A DNA stretch of 64,000 nt from Quatrionicoccus australiensis (GTDB taxonomy: Bacteria > Pseudomonadota > Gammaproteobacteria > Burkholderiales > Rhodocyclaceae), in NCBI RefSeq assembly GCF_020510425.1, contig NZ_JAHBAH010000001.1, positions 2,151,001 through 2,215,000 of the forward strand. Direction: 5' to 3'. The notes under the pieces were generated by a model. It saw only the letters and a program-made list of their open reading frames with translations. It was not told the origin of the DNA and did not search any database. Positions within the stretch are counted from its first letter, which is position 1. Each line of letters begins with the position of its first letter. Below are positions 26,929-36,170 of this stretch, in pieces. The position numbers and the translations under genes are program-made.

Positions 26929-28767
26929 ATGTCGCAGCAAACCGAAGACAAGGGCGCCAATCTGCCCAATCCGGCGGAAATCGCCAAGACCTACGCCGAA
27001 GTCGCCCAGCGCGCCTCGCGCCTGATCACCAGTTTCGTTGAAAAGAAGGCCAAGGATGGCGTCAGCGCGCCGACCGATGAACTCGGCGTCGCCAAGGCCT
27101 TCATGGACCTGTCGTCCCGTCTGCTGGCCAATCCGTACAAGGTGGCCCAGACCCAGATGAACATGATGTGGGACTATTTCTCGCTGTGGCAGAACACCTC
27201 GATGAAGATGATGGGCATGCCGGTGCAGGCACCGGTTGCCTCGCCGAAGAAGGGTGACAACCGCTTCAAGGACGAAGAGTGGGAACAGCATTTCCTGTTC
27301 GACTTCGTCAAGCAGTCCTACCTGATCACTGCCCGTCACCTGCATGACACCGTCGCCGATACCGAAGGTCTCGACGAAGCCACGCAGCAGAAGGTCAACT
27401 TCTTCACCCGCCAGTACATCGATGCGCTGTCGCCGTCGAACTTTGCCCTGACCAATCCGGAAGTTTTCCGCGAAACCGTCAAGAGCCACGGCCAGAACCT
27501 GATCAAGGGCCTCAACAACCTGCTGCACGACGTCGAGTCCGGCGATGGCCAACTGCGCATCCGCATGACCGATACCTCGGCTTTCGAGATGGGCAAGAAC
27601 GTTGCCACGACGCCGGGCAAGGTCATCTTCCAGAACGAACTGTTCCAGCTGATCCAGTACAACCCGAGCACGCCCGACCAGAACAAGAAGCCGTTCCTGA
27701 TCGTGCCGCCGTGGATCAACAAGTACTACATCCTCGACTTGCGCGAGAAGAACTCCATGGTCAAGTGGGCGACCGACCAGGGCCACACCACCTTCATCAT
27801 GTCGTGGACCAACCCGGACGAGAAGCTGGCCAAGAAGTCCTTCGAGAACTATCTGCTTGAAGGTTCGCTCGAGGCGATCAACCAGGTCTGTGCCCACACC
27901 GGCGAAGACAGCGTCAATCTGGCCGGCTACTGCCTGGGCGGCACGCTGACCATGACCACGCTCGCCTACATGGCCGCCAAGAAGGACAAGCGCGCCAATT
28001 CCGCCACCTTCTTCACGACCATGCTCGACTTCTCCGAGCCGGGCGAACTGGGCATCTTCCTTGATGAAGGCGCTGTTTCCGGTCTCGAAAAGAAGATGGC
28101 CGAGCGCGGCTTCCTCGAAGGCTCAGAAATGGCCGGTACCTTCAACATGCTGAAGGCCAACGACCTGATCTGGTCTTTCGTGGTGAACAACTACCTGATG
28201 GGCAAGGATCCGTTCCCGTTCGACCTGCTCTACTGGAACTCGGATTCGACCCGCATGCCGGCCGCAATGCACAGTTATTACCTGCGCAACATGTATCTCG
28301 GCAACCTGCTCAAGGAACCGGGTGGCCTGACGCTGGCCGGTGTCAAGATCGACATCTCCAAGGTCAAGACCCCGTGCTACTTCATCTCGACCATCGAAGA
28401 CCACATCGCACCGTGGAAGAGCACCTACATGGGCGCCCGCCTGCCGTCCGGCCCGACCAAGTTCGTGCTCGGCGGCTCCGGCCACATCGCCGGCATCGTC
28501 AATCCGCCGGTCGCCAACAAGTATGGCTACTGGACCAATGACGCGACCGACGGCAATCTGCCGGAAAGCCCGGAAGACTTCCTGGCCGGTGCAACCCAGA
28601 ATGCCGGTTCGTGGTGGACGCACTGGAACCAGTGGGTGACCAGCCTGCCGGGTGGTTCGACCAAGGTCAAGGCACGTCAGCCGGAAGACGGCACGCTCAA
28701 GGTCATCGAAGATGCCCCGGGCAGCTACGTCAAGTTCCGTCTCGACACGCAGAAGAAGGAAAGCTGA
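26929..28767 (+). CDS. phaC: Class I poly(3-hydroxyalkanoate) synthase PhaC
   Basis: PhaC polymerises 3-hydroxyacyl-CoA to polyhydroxyalkanoate on granules. The 612-residue protein is at the class I length. The lipase-like box NLAGYCLGGTLTM puts the catalytic cysteine at residue 335; STIEDHIAPWKSTY and VLGGSGHIAGIVNPP carry the aspartate and histidine. GAGGGAG precedes ATG 26929. No phaA-phaB-phaR set follows. Substrate could come from leucine-derived acetyl-CoA or beta-oxidation. Codon usage is strongly biased, as expected for a well-expressed gene. Confidence 0.96.
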   Translation: MSQQTEDKGANLPNPAEIAKTYAEVAQRASRLITSFVEKKAKDGVSAPTDELGVAKAFMDLSSRLLANPYKVAQTQMNMMWDYFSLWQNTSMKMMGMPVQAPVASPKKGDNRFKDEEWEQHFLFDFVKQSYLITARHLHDTVADTEGLDEATQQKVNFFTRQYIDALSPSNFALTNPEVFRETVKSHGQNLIKGLNNLLHDVESGDGQLRIRMTDTSAFEMGKNVATTPGKVIFQNELFQLIQYNPSTPDQNKKPFLIVPPWINKYYILDLREKNSMVKWATDQGHTTFIMSWTNPDEKLAKKSFENYLLEGSLEAINQVCAHTGEDSVNLAGYCLGGTLTMTTLAYMAAKKDKRANSATFFTTMLDFSEPGELGIFLDEGAVSGLEKKMAERGFLEGSEMAGTFNMLKANDLIWSFVVNNYLMGKDPFPFDLLYWNSDSTRMPAAMHSYYLRNMYLGNLLKEPGGLTLAGVKIDISKVKTPCYFISTIEDHIAPWKSTYMGARLPSGPTKFVLGGSGHIAGIVNPPVANKYGYWTNDATDGNLPESPEDFLAGATQNAGSWWTHWNQWVTSLPGGSTKVKARQPEDGTLKVIEDAPGSYVKFRLDTQKKES

Positions 28768-28790
28768 TCCGGCAAGGGATCAAAACAAAA

Positions 28791-28817
28791 AGGGAGGCTG
28801 CGGCCTCCCTTTTTTTC
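28791..28817 (+). terminator. Intrinsic terminator after phaC
   Basis: The stem AGGGAGGC/GCCTCCCT (28791-28798 and 28803-28810) with a four-base loop is followed by a run of T's to 28817, 24 bases after the phaC stop. This is a textbook rho-independent terminator. Confidence 0.92.
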
Positions 28818-28871
28818 GAACCTGATTTGTTGCCGAGGGTCAAACCTACACCTGCTGAAAGGAGGTGCATC

Positions 28872-29153
28872 ATGCTTTCGGACTCTCCTGTTGTTAGCGT
28901 TCACATTCCCGTGTCCTTGCGTAGCCATGCCGGTGGCCGCGCCGAATTAATGGCCAGCGGCGATACCGTAGGCGATATTTTCGAGACTATCAGTCACGAA
29001 TATCCGGCCATGCGCCCGCATTTGTTGCTCGGCAAAACCGACATCGCTCCTGGCTTGACGGTATTTCTTGGTGCGCGCAGCGTGCGCGACCTGCAGGGAC
29101 TGGCGACGCCGATCGATCAGGAGGAGCTGATCAGCCTCGTGCTGACCGGCTGA
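28872..29153 (+). CDS. MoaD/ThiS family small protein
   Basis: This 93-residue beta-grasp protein starts at ATG 28872 behind a strong AAAGGAGGTG. The pattern VVSVHIPVSLRSHAGGRAEL, DTVGDIFETISHEYP and SRVRDLQGLATPIDQEELI-like sequence fits the ubiquitin-like sulfur-carrier fold. It ends LVLTG rather than the GG needed for adenylation, so sulfur-carrier function is doubtful unless processed differently. It stands alone between the phaC terminator and the convergent ubiT gene; no moaE or thiG is nearby. Confidence 0.75.
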   Translation: MLSDSPVVSVHIPVSLRSHAGGRAELMASGDTVGDIFETISHEYPAMRPHLLLGKTDIAPGLTVFLGARSVRDLQGLATPIDQEELISLVLTG

Positions 29154-29612
29154 TCAACGACTGAACAGGGGGAGTTTGGGCAGGTTGGGCCATTCAATGG
29201 CATCCAGCATGTTCTTGACGATCAGGCCCAGTTCCGTGTCGCCGGTGATTTCCAGTTCGCGGTTGAAAAACAGCGTATCCGGGTCTTCCTGGCGGGCGAC
29301 CAGTTGCAGGAAGGCCGACAGGTTGGCGGCGAAAGCCAGGTCAGGTTCGCGCGTCGTCTGGAATTGCGGCCGGAAAAGTCCGTCGCGATAGGTGAATGTC
29401 GCCTTGCCGCCGGTATCCAGGACATGGATGCTGAACAGTTTGTCTTCCAGGGCGGTCAACTCGCTTTCCGGCAGCAATTTCATTTTCAGCGCGACGTTCA
29501 GCCCGGCGATCAGGGTCAGCGTATGCGGCCATTGCGGCAGCCGCTTCCCGATCTCGCCGATGATGGCGGGCAGGTGGAACTTTGGGATGGTGAAATTCTG
29601 GTCCATGCTCAT
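29154..29612 (-). CDS. ubiT: Ubiquinone accessory lipid-carrier UbiT (SCP2 domain)
   Basis: This 152-residue protein has an SCP2 sterol-carrier-like domain, homologous to E. coli YhbT/UbiT, which binds isoprenoid quinone intermediates during oxygen-independent ubiquinone synthesis. It is highly similar in layout: [40 protein letters not shown] and [13 protein letters not shown] [20 protein letters not shown], then [20 protein letters not shown]. The start at ATG 29612 overlaps the ubiV stop as ATGA. It is the third gene of the FNR-controlled operon. Confidence 0.92.
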   Translation of the reverse strand: MSMDQNFTIPKFHLPAIIGEIGKRLPQWPHTLTLIAGLNVALKMKLLPESELTALEDKLFSIHVLDTGGKATFTYRDGLFRPQFQTTREPDLAFAANLSAFLQLVARQEDPDTLFFNRELEITGDTELGLIVKNMLDAIEWPNLPKLPLFSR

Positions 29613-30511
29613 GCTCCCAGTTGGGCGAGGGCTTGTGTGTGGTGGGCAACGATGCCGGCATCGCCGAACCAGTAGCCGTCGACCAGGCCGCTGGCATTCC
29701 AGCCGGTGGTGTCGGGTTGCGGCGTCTCGCCGCGGCGGGCGGCGTCGAAGGCAGCGATGATGGCATTGATGTGCTGCTTTTGCGGGCTGATCCGGACGAT
29801 GTCGATGCCCATGGCGAGCATTTGCGGGATTTCGTGCAGCAGGTTGTAGCTCTGCGCCGACATGGTCTGGATGCCGTTGATGCACAGGAAGTCCTGGCCA
29901 TCGCGGGTGGTCAGGGTCAGACCCTCGGCATGGTCGAGGCACTTGAACTGGCAGTCGTCCTTGTTCAGGTCGTAATGCCGGGCCGTGAAGCAGCGGGCCG
30001 AGAAGGCGAGCGGTAGCTTGCCATAGACGAAAACCTCGGTTTCGACGCCGGCCGGCCGGCTGCCGTGCAGGTTTTCAATCAGCGTGCGGCTGGCCTCGAG
30101 TGGCGGCACCCAGCGCTTCAGGCCGTGTTTGGCGAAGGTGGCGAGCGTTGCCTCGTTGTAGATGTTGAGATGCGGGCCGGCGACGAAATCCTGCCCGTGC
30201 ACGAGGTTGACCGCCCCGAGATCGTTGGCTTCGAGCTTGCAGCCGGCTTCGTCGACCAGGCGGCGCAGTGCCTTCAGGTCGCTTTCCGATTCGAGCAGGG
30301 CCTGCGCCGAAACGACGACCTCCTTGCCGGCATCGGTCAGATCGCGGGCCAGACCGATCCAGTCGGCGGTGCGCAGTTGCTGCCGGCGCGAACAGACGAC
30401 TTCGCCGACGTAGATGATGTCGAGGGCCGGGTTCTGCGCCATTTCGGCGTAGAACTCCATGACTTCGGCCTTGGGCCAGAAATAGAGCAGGGGTCCGAGG
30501 GAAAGCTTCAT
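29609..30511 (-). CDS. ubiV: O2-independent ubiquinone hydroxylase subunit UbiV
   Basis: This 300-residue U32-peptidase-like protein pairs with UbiU to hydroxylate ubiquinone rings without oxygen, probably through a 4Fe-4S cluster and prephenate as oxygen source. It begins [20 protein letters not shown]. The cluster cysteines are seen in [10 protein letters not shown] and in [20 protein letters not shown] followed by CLDHAEG. The start ATG 30511 is two bases from the ubiU stop. It overlaps ubiT at its 3' end. Confidence 0.94.
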   Translation of the reverse strand: MKLSLGPLLYFWPKAEVMEFYAEMAQNPALDIIYVGEVVCSRRQQLRTADWIGLARDLTDAGKEVVVSAQALLESESDLKALRRLVDEAGCKLEANDLGAVNLVHGQDFVAGPHLNIYNEATLATFAKHGLKRWVPPLEASRTLIENLHGSRPAGVETEVFVYGKLPLAFSARCFTARHYDLNKDDCQFKCLDHAEGLTLTTRDGQDFLCINGIQTMSAQSYNLLHEIPQMLAMGIDIVRISPQKQHINAIIAAFDAARRGETPQPDTTGWNASGLVDGYWFGDAGIVAHHTQALAQLGA

Positions 30512-30513
30512 TC

Positions 30514-31521
30514 TTATCTCCACGGCCGGTTGTAGGCGCCGAGCGTCGCCTGGCTGCCTTCGGAGACCTTGGCCAGTTCGGCCTGCCAGGCCGGCTTGAC
30601 ATGGTAGCGCTCGCCGCCTTCAGCCAGCGCATCGAGCGCGGCGCGCAGTGTGCGGGTAACCTGGGTGACGTAGGCCGGGCTGCGCTGGCGGCCTTCGACC
30701 TTGATCGCGCGCACGCCGATTTTCATGATTTCGGGCAGGATGGAGATGACATTCAGGCTGGTCGGCTCTTCCAGCGCGTAATAGGTTTCGCCCTGGACCT
30801 CGAAGCGGCCCTTGCACAGGGTCGGATAGCCGGCCGGTTCATCGTCGCCGAAGCGGTCGATAAGAATGCCGTTGAGGCGGGTTTCCATGGTGCCGGGCTT
30901 TTTGTCCCACTTGACGTACTTGGCCGGCGAGCAGGCGCCGACCGTGTTCGGCGACTCGCCGCAGGCGTAGGACGACAGCCAGCAGCGGCCCTCGTTCATG
31001 ACGCACAGGCTGCCGAAACCGAAGACCTCGATCTCGACGGTGGTGTTTTTGATGACATTCTCGACCTGGGCCAGGGTCAGGACGCGCGGCAGCACGGCGC
31101 GCTTGATGCCGAATTCGCGCTGGCAGAAATTGATCGCTTCGTAACTGGTCGCCGAGCCCTGCACCGAGAGGTGCAAACGCTGCTGCGGATGCTTGTTGCG
31201 GGCATAGTCGAGCAGCCCGACGTCGGCCAGGATAATCGCGTCCACGCCCTGGTCGACCGCTGCATCGACTGCCTTGTGCCATTCGCCGACGCGTCCGGCC
31301 TGCGGGAAGGTGTTGATCGCGAGCAGGATTTCGCGGCCCTTGGCGTGGGCGTAGCGGATGCCTTCGGCCATGTTCTTGGTGTCGAAATTGAGGCCGGCGA
31401 AATTGCGCGCGTTGGTGTCATTCTTGAAGCCGAGGTAAACCGCATCGGCGCCATTGTCGACCGCAGCCTTGAGCGCGGGCAGGCTGCCGGCCGGGCAGAT
31501 CAGATCAGGCAGGGAACTCAT
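30514..31521 (-). CDS. ubiU: O2-independent ubiquinone hydroxylase subunit UbiU
   Basis: This is the U32-family partner of UbiV, about 335 residues from ATG 31521 ([20 protein letters not shown]). [23 protein letters not shown] [20 protein letters not shown] begins the barrel. [20 protein letters not shown] and [16 protein letters not shown] carry the conserved cluster cysteines. It is the first gene of ubiU-ubiV-ubiT and has an FNR-type promoter 30-70 bases upstream. A longer frame from 31578 would run through that promoter and is rejected. Confidence 0.95.
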   Translation of the reverse strand: MSSLPDLICPAGSLPALKAAVDNGADAVYLGFKNDTNARNFAGLNFDTKNMAEGIRYAHAKGREILLAINTFPQAGRVGEWHKAVDAAVDQGVDAIILADVGLLDYARNKHPQQRLHLSVQGSATSYEAINFCQREFGIKRAVLPRVLTLAQVENVIKNTTVEIEVFGFGSLCVMNEGRCWLSSYACGESPNTVGACSPAKYVKWDKKPGTMETRLNGILIDRFGDDEPAGYPTLCKGRFEVQGETYYALEEPTSLNVISILPEIMKIGVRAIKVEGRQRSPAYVTQVTRTLRAALDALAEGGERYHVKPAWQAELAKVSEGSQATLGAYNRPWR

Positions 31522-31550
31522 GGAATAGGGACCGGAAGGATCAGCCGGGC

Positions 31551-31591
31551 AGTATAGCCAGCGCACGCCGGCTGCCATTGATCCTGGTCAA
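31551..31591 (-). promoter_or_regulatory. FNR/ANR-type promoter of ubiUVT
   Basis: TTGATCCTGGTCAA at 31578-31591 matches the FNR consensus TTGAT-N4-ATCAA with one change. On the minus strand it is followed by TATACT (31556-31551), a good -10. The inferred start near 31544 puts the box centre about 40.5 bases upstream, the class II activation position. This fits known FNR control of ubiTUV genes in E. coli. Confidence 0.8.
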
Positions 31592-31607
31592 AGAGCCGGT
31601 GTCTGGC

Positions 31608-32618
31608 TCAGCGGATGACGACGGTCGGCTTGTAACCGAGCGTGCTGCGGATTTTTTCCGCGACCTTGTCGGCGTCGCTACGATTGGCGTAGGGGCCGAT
31701 TTGCAGGCGATGAATGCCGGCCCCTTGATTGACCTGCATGCTTTCATTGAGCCAGTCGAGTTCACGGCTCAAATGGTTTTTCAGATTTTCGGCATTGTCG
31801 GCATTGGCAAAGGCGCCCAGTTGCAGATAGACACCTTTGGCGACGCTCTTTTCACCTGTGCTGTCGCTGCTGCTGGAGGTTTGTACCGGGCGTTCTTCCT
31901 GGCGCATGCGCATCGCCATCTGCTCGATATCGTCTGTGCCGGTCGGGCTGGTGACGGGCTTTTGCGGCGAGATCTGGGCATAGGTGACGCCGGTCGCTTC
32001 GCCCGGAATGATCGCTTCGACATCGACCAGGCCACTGCCGCCATTGATCAGGCCGAGCTTGTAGGCGGCGGTATAGGACAGATCGATGACGCGATCGGCG
32101 TGGAAGGGGCCGCGGTCGGTGATGCGCACGATGACCGACTTGCCACTCTGGGCATGCGTAACACGGACATAGGACGGCAAGGCCAGGGTGGGGTGCGCCG
32201 CGGTCATCGCGAACATGTCGTAGGGCTCGCCGATGGATGTCTTCTGGCCATGGAATTTCTTGCCGTACCAGCTGGCGATGCCGCGCGCCTTGTAGGGTTT
32301 GACGGCGGTATTCGGTACGTATTCCTTGCCGAGCACGACATAGGGACGCGTCGCCGGCTTGTGCAGCGGCTCCCATTTCGGTTCCGCGTCAGGAATATCG
32401 TCGAGACCGTCCGGAATCTCGTCGGCCGGGCCGTCATCCTTGTAGAAACCGCCGCCCCGCTTCAGCGTCACGCCGGGTTTCCGGGTTGGCGTCGGCGCTC
32501 TGGAAATTGGGCTTTTTGCCGTGTCGACCGTTGTCTCCCGCTCCGGGTACCGCGGCGAACCGCCGCAGGCGGCAAGCAGCGAGACGAGCAGCGTGGCCGG
32601 GAGAAGGCGCCAGATCAT
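31608..32618 (-). CDS. rlpA: Septal-ring lytic transglycosylase RlpA family lipoprotein
   Basis: This 336-residue outer-membrane lipoprotein has the signal peptide MIWRLLPATLLVSLLAAC with the lipidated cysteine at 18. A double-psi beta-barrel RlpA domain follows (RGIASWYGKKFHGQKTSIGE, RVTHAQSGKSVIVRITDRGP), then a linker. A C-terminal SPOR domain (GVYLQLGAFANADNAENLKN to the end) binds denuded glycan at the septum. The ATG 32618 start overlaps the rodA stop as ATGA. A longer frame from 32909 is a shadow of rodA. It ends the cell-shape cluster. Confidence 0.94.
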   Translation of the reverse strand: MIWRLLPATLLVSLLAACGGSPRYPERETTVDTAKSPISRAPTPTRKPGVTLKRGGGFYKDDGPADEIPDGLDDIPDAEPKWEPLHKPATRPYVVLGKEYVPNTAVKPYKARGIASWYGKKFHGQKTSIGEPYDMFAMTAAHPTLALPSYVRVTHAQSGKSVIVRITDRGPFHADRVIDLSYTAAYKLGLINGGSGLVDVEAIIPGEATGVTYAQISPQKPVTSPTGTDDIEQMAMRMRQEERPVQTSSSSDSTGEKSVAKGVYLQLGAFANADNAENLKNHLSRELDWLNESMQVNQGAGIHRLQIGPYANRSDADKVAEKIRSTLGYKPTVVIR

Positions 32619-33727
32619 TTCTTGACCAGCATGCGGTGGGTATGGATCGACATCAGCATGCCGATACCGAGGAACAGGGTTACCAGCGCCGTGCCGCCAT
32701 AACTCATGAAGGGCAGCGGCACGCCGACGACCGGCAGGATACCGCTGACCATGCCCATGTTGATGAAGGCGTAGGTGAAGAAGCCGAGTGTAATGGCACC
32801 GGCGAGCAGGCGCGAGAACAGGGTTGGCGCCGCCGAGGCGATCATCAGGCCGCGTCCGATCAGCATGGTGTAGAGGAAGAGCAGCACAAGGTTGCCCATC
32901 AGTCCCCATTCTTCCGAGAAGACCGCAAAAATGAAGTCGGTGTGCTTTTCCGGGATGAATTCGAGGTGGGTCTGCGTGCCGTTCAAATAGCCCTTGCCGA
33001 TGGCGCCGCCCGAACCGATCGCGATGGTCGCCTGGATGATGTGATAGCCCGAACCGAGCGGGTCGGTGGTTGGGTCGATCAGGGTCAGGATGCGCTTTTG
33101 CTGATAGTCATGCAGCATGCCCCAGATGAAGGGGGCGGCGGAGGCGCCGACGACGATCATGCCGATGATGATCTTCCAGGGCAGGCCGGCGAAGAAAATG
33201 ACGTAAAAACCGGCGGCGCCAACCAATAGTGCGGTACCAAGGTCGGGTTGCTTGGCGATCAGGGCAAACGGGACAATCAGCAGCAGGGCCGCGACGACGT
33301 AATGTTTGAATCTGAGCGTTGCTTCGTATTTCTGGAAATACCAGGCCAGCATCAGGGGCATCGCGATCTTCATGATCTCGGATGGCTGGATACGGGTGAA
33401 GCCGAGCGACAGCCAGCGGCGGGCACCGTTGATCTTGATGCCGAAGAGAAAGACGGCGACGAGCAGAACCAGGCCGAGCACATAAAGCGGAATCGCAAAG
33501 CTCATCAGCTTTTGTGGCGGCAGGCGGGAAACGAACCACATGATGATCATGGCCACGCCCATGTTGCCGGCCTGCGACAAAACCCGCTGGTTGCCGTCAA
33601 AGGTTGCCGAATGCACGGTGGCCAGGCCGATTGCCATGATTGCCAGCGTGATGCAGAACAGCGGAAAGTCGATATGGGCAATCAATTGCTGCCAGCCGCG
33701 CCGCAAGGTTCCGACAACATCAATCAT
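32615..33727 (-). CDS. rodA: Rod shape-determining peptidoglycan polymerase RodA
   Basis: This SEDS-family inner-membrane glycosyltransferase makes the side-wall peptidoglycan with PBP2. It has 370 residues and about ten membrane helices. GARRWLSLGFTRIQPSEIMK carries the conserved SEDS motif, and LDQPDLGTAL-type KQPDLGTALLVGAAGFYVIF and LPFMSYGGTALVTLFLGIGM are the other family hallmarks. The start overlaps the end of mrdA by one base (TAATG). Confidence 0.95.
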   Translation of the reverse strand: MIDVVGTLRRGWQQLIAHIDFPLFCITLAIMAIGLATVHSATFDGNQRVLSQAGNMGVAMIIMWFVSRLPPQKLMSFAIPLYVLGLVLLVAVFLFGIKINGARRWLSLGFTRIQPSEIMKIAMPLMLAWYFQKYEATLRFKHYVVAALLLIVPFALIAKQPDLGTALLVGAAGFYVIFFAGLPWKIIIGMIVVGASAAPFIWGMLHDYQQKRILTLIDPTTDPLGSGYHIIQATIAIGSGGAIGKGYLNGTQTHLEFIPEKHTDFIFAVFSEEWGLMGNLVLLFLYTMLIGRGLMIASAAPTLFSRLLAGAITLGFFTYAFINMGMVSGILPVVGVPLPFMSYGGTALVTLFLGIGMLMSIHTHRMLVKK

Positions 33728-35634
33728 TATTCGACCTCCTCTTCGACGGCGGCGCTGTCTTCGGGCGCGGCGCCGGCCGGCAATTTGCCGAGCAGATAGT
33801 AGTCGATGACCATGCGGGCGATCGGCGCCGCCGACTGGGCGCCAAAGCCACCATTCTCGACCAGCACGGCGAGGGCGATTTTCGGATTGTTGGCCGGCGC
33901 AAAGGCGATGAACAGGGCGTGGTCGCGCAGTTCCTTCTTGACGCCACCCTCCTTGTATTGTGCCCCTTTCAGTGAGAAGACCTGTGCCGTACCGGTTTTG
34001 CCGGCGGCTTCATAGGGGGCGCCGGCAAAGGCGCGGGCGCCGGTACCTTCCTTGTTCACGCCGACCATGGCGCGGCGGATCACCTCGACATTTTCCGGCC
34101 TGAGATTGAGGTCGCGGATGGGCTGCCGTTCGATCAGGCGTTTCTGCCCGGTCTTGGTGTCAATGATGTGATGCACGATGTGCGGTCGGAACATCACGCC
34201 ATTATTGGCAATCGTCGCTGTCGCCTGGGCGAGCTGGATCGGGGTGTAAGCGTTGTAACCCTGGCCGATACCGATCGAAATGGTTTCGCCGGCGTACCAT
34301 TTCTGCTGTTCCGGCTTTTTGAAGCGCTGCCTTTTCCATTCCTGCGAGGGCAGTACGCCCTTGGATTCGCCGTATTCATCCTTGCCGAGATCGACACCGG
34401 TGCGCTGGCCGAGGCCGAGTTGGCCCATGAACTTGGCGATATTGTCGATACCCATGTCGTTGGCCAGCATGTAATAGTAGGTATCGCATGAGTGGACGAT
34501 GGATTTGTACATGTCGACGATGCCATGCCCGCCCTTTTTGTCGTCGCGGAATTGGTGGTTGCCGAAATTGTAGAAACCGGGGTCGCTGATTGCCTGGCTG
34601 GGCGTGCGTTTTCCCATTTCCAGTGCGGCCAGTGCCATGAAGGGCTTGAAGGTCGAGCCGGGGGGGTAGGCGCCATTGATGGCGCGGTTGACCATGGGCT
34701 TGCTCGGATGCTCGTTGAGTTCTTTCCAGTTGTCCGGCGTGATGCCGTCGACGAAAAGGTTCGGGTCGTAGGTCGGGTTGGAGACCAGGGCCAGGATGCC
34801 GCCGGTCGATGGCTCAATGGCGACCAGCGAGCCCTTGCGGTCGCCGAAAGCCTGCTCGGTGATTTCCTGCAGCTTGGCATCCAGGGTCAGGGCCAGATTG
34901 TTGCCGGAAACCGGCGGGATGCGTTTTAGGCTGCGCAAGGCGTGGCCGCCAGCATCGATCTCGACTTCCTCGTAGCCGGTCTGGCCATGCAGTTCGAACT
35001 CGTAGTGCTGTTCCAGGCCGGTCTTGCCGATGTGGTCGGTGCCCTTGAACATGGCCTGCTGTTCGGCCTCCTCGATCCATTTCAGGTCGCGGTCGGTGAT
35101 TCGGCCGATATAGCCGATGGCATGCGAGGCGACCGTGCCAAGCGGATACTGGCGGAAAAGCCGGGCCTTCACCTCGATACCGGGAAAGCGATAACGCTGG
35201 GCGGCAAATTTGGCGACTTCGGCATCGGTCAAGCGGGTCCGGATCGGGATGGATTCGAAATTTTTCGCCTCGTCCATCAGGCGCTTGAAGCGCTTCCTGT
35301 CCTTGGGTTGGATATCGATGATGGCCGCCAGCTCGTCGATGGCGACTTCCAGATCGGGAACGCGGGAGGGCGTGATTTCCAGCGTGAAGGCCGAGTAATT
35401 GCGGGCCAGGACCGTGCCGTTGCGGTCGGTAATGACGCCCCGGTTGGGCACAATGGGAATCAGCGCAATCCGGTTGTCCTCGGCGCGTGTCTGATAGAAA
35501 TCATGCTGGATGACCTGCAGCCAGACAAAGCGGCCGAGCAGCAGCGAGAAGGCGAGCAGGACGGCGATAGCCGCAAAGCCGGAACGGAAACGAAAGCGGT
35601 CGAGATCGGCTTCGGGATTGTGGAAATCACCCAC
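33727..35634 (-). CDS. mrdA: Penicillin-binding protein 2 (MrdA)
   Basis: This is the transpeptidase of the elongasome, 635 residues with one N-terminal membrane anchor (AAIAVLLAFSLLLGRFVWLQ). A pedestal domain follows (NRIALIPIVPNRGVITDRNG). The catalytic domain has PPGSTFKPFMALAALEMGK (active-site serine), a later SCDT-type motif (HSCDTYYYMLAND) and YEAAGKTGTAQVFSLKG (KTG). The acidic tail is proline-poor and rich in Glu. It is co-transcribed with rodA and preceded by mreD. Confidence 0.96.
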   Translation of the reverse strand: MGDFHNPEADLDRFRFRSGFAAIAVLLAFSLLLGRFVWLQVIQHDFYQTRAEDNRIALIPIVPNRGVITDRNGTVLARNYSAFTLEITPSRVPDLEVAIDELAAIIDIQPKDRKRFKRLMDEAKNFESIPIRTRLTDAEVAKFAAQRYRFPGIEVKARLFRQYPLGTVASHAIGYIGRITDRDLKWIEEAEQQAMFKGTDHIGKTGLEQHYEFELHGQTGYEEVEIDAGGHALRSLKRIPPVSGNNLALTLDAKLQEITEQAFGDRKGSLVAIEPSTGGILALVSNPTYDPNLFVDGITPDNWKELNEHPSKPMVNRAINGAYPPGSTFKPFMALAALEMGKRTPSQAISDPGFYNFGNHQFRDDKKGGHGIVDMYKSIVHSCDTYYYMLANDMGIDNIAKFMGQLGLGQRTGVDLGKDEYGESKGVLPSQEWKRQRFKKPEQQKWYAGETISIGIGQGYNAYTPIQLAQATATIANNGVMFRPHIVHHIIDTKTGQKRLIERQPIRDLNLRPENVEVIRRAMVGVNKEGTGARAFAGAPYEAAGKTGTAQVFSLKGAQYKEGGVKKELRDHALFIAFAPANNPKIALAVLVENGGFGAQSAAPIARMVIDYYLLGKLPAGAAPEDSAAVEEEVE

Positions 35635-35648
35635 GGGTCGCCACCTGT

Positions 35649-36170
35649 TCAGATCGGTCGATCAGGATCCTGCTCGACCGGCTGGTATTGCGGCAAAAGC
35701 AGGATGAAGGTGGCAGGAATCCAGAGCAGGGCGGCGATGAGCGGCCCGATGAAATAACTCAGTCCGGGGAATTCGGCACCGACCGCCAGGCGCATCAAGG
35801 CCTGGACAAGCTGGGCGCCGACCAGCAGCGGCATGACCTGCAGGGCTTGCTGCGCGAGCGGAAACCAGAGCAGGCGACGGGAAGCGGCGGTCGAGACATA
35901 GGCGAGCAGGACATAGGCAAAACAATGCTGGCCAAGTACCGAGCCATCGGCGACATCCATCAGCAGGCCGAGAATGAAGGCCCAGCCCATGCCGACGCGA
36001 CGGAATTCACGCACGCTCCAGAAACAGAGCACGAGCGCTACCCAGTCGGGCATGGCCGGCCAGTGGGAGGTCGGCAGAAAATTGAGCAGAACGGCGGCAA
36101 TCAGGCTCAGGAAAATGAACCAGGGGCGAACCGGGAGCAGGATGCGCGAAGAGGAGAAGGTCGGTTGCAT
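35649..36170 (-). CDS. mreD: Rod shape-determining protein MreD
   Basis: This 173-residue inner-membrane protein has about five hydrophobic helices and fits MreD, which helps MreC and MreB organise wall elongation. VREFRRVGMGWAFILGLLMD and VADGSVLGQHCFAYVLLAYV are typical of the proteobacterial family. The start overlaps the mreC stop by one base, and 14 bases separate its stop from the mrdA start, supporting one transcript. Confidence 0.93.
   Translation of the reverse strand: MQPTFSSSRILLPVRPWFIFLSLIAAVLLNFLPTSHWPAMPDWVALVLCFWSVREFRRVGMGWAFILGLLMDVADGSVLGQHCFAYVLLAYVSTAASRRLLWFPLAQQALQVMPLLVGAQLVQALMRLAVGAEFPGLSYFIGPLIAALLWIPATFILLLPQYQPVEQDPDRPI

Noticed and set aside
31522..31578. A longer ubiU start at 31578
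   Set aside because: It would include the -10 of the FNR-type promoter; ATG 31521 fits the family start MSSLPDL.
32619..32909. A longer rlpA start at 32909
   Set aside because: The extra residues are rodA in another frame, whereas the lipoprotein signal begins at ATG 32618.
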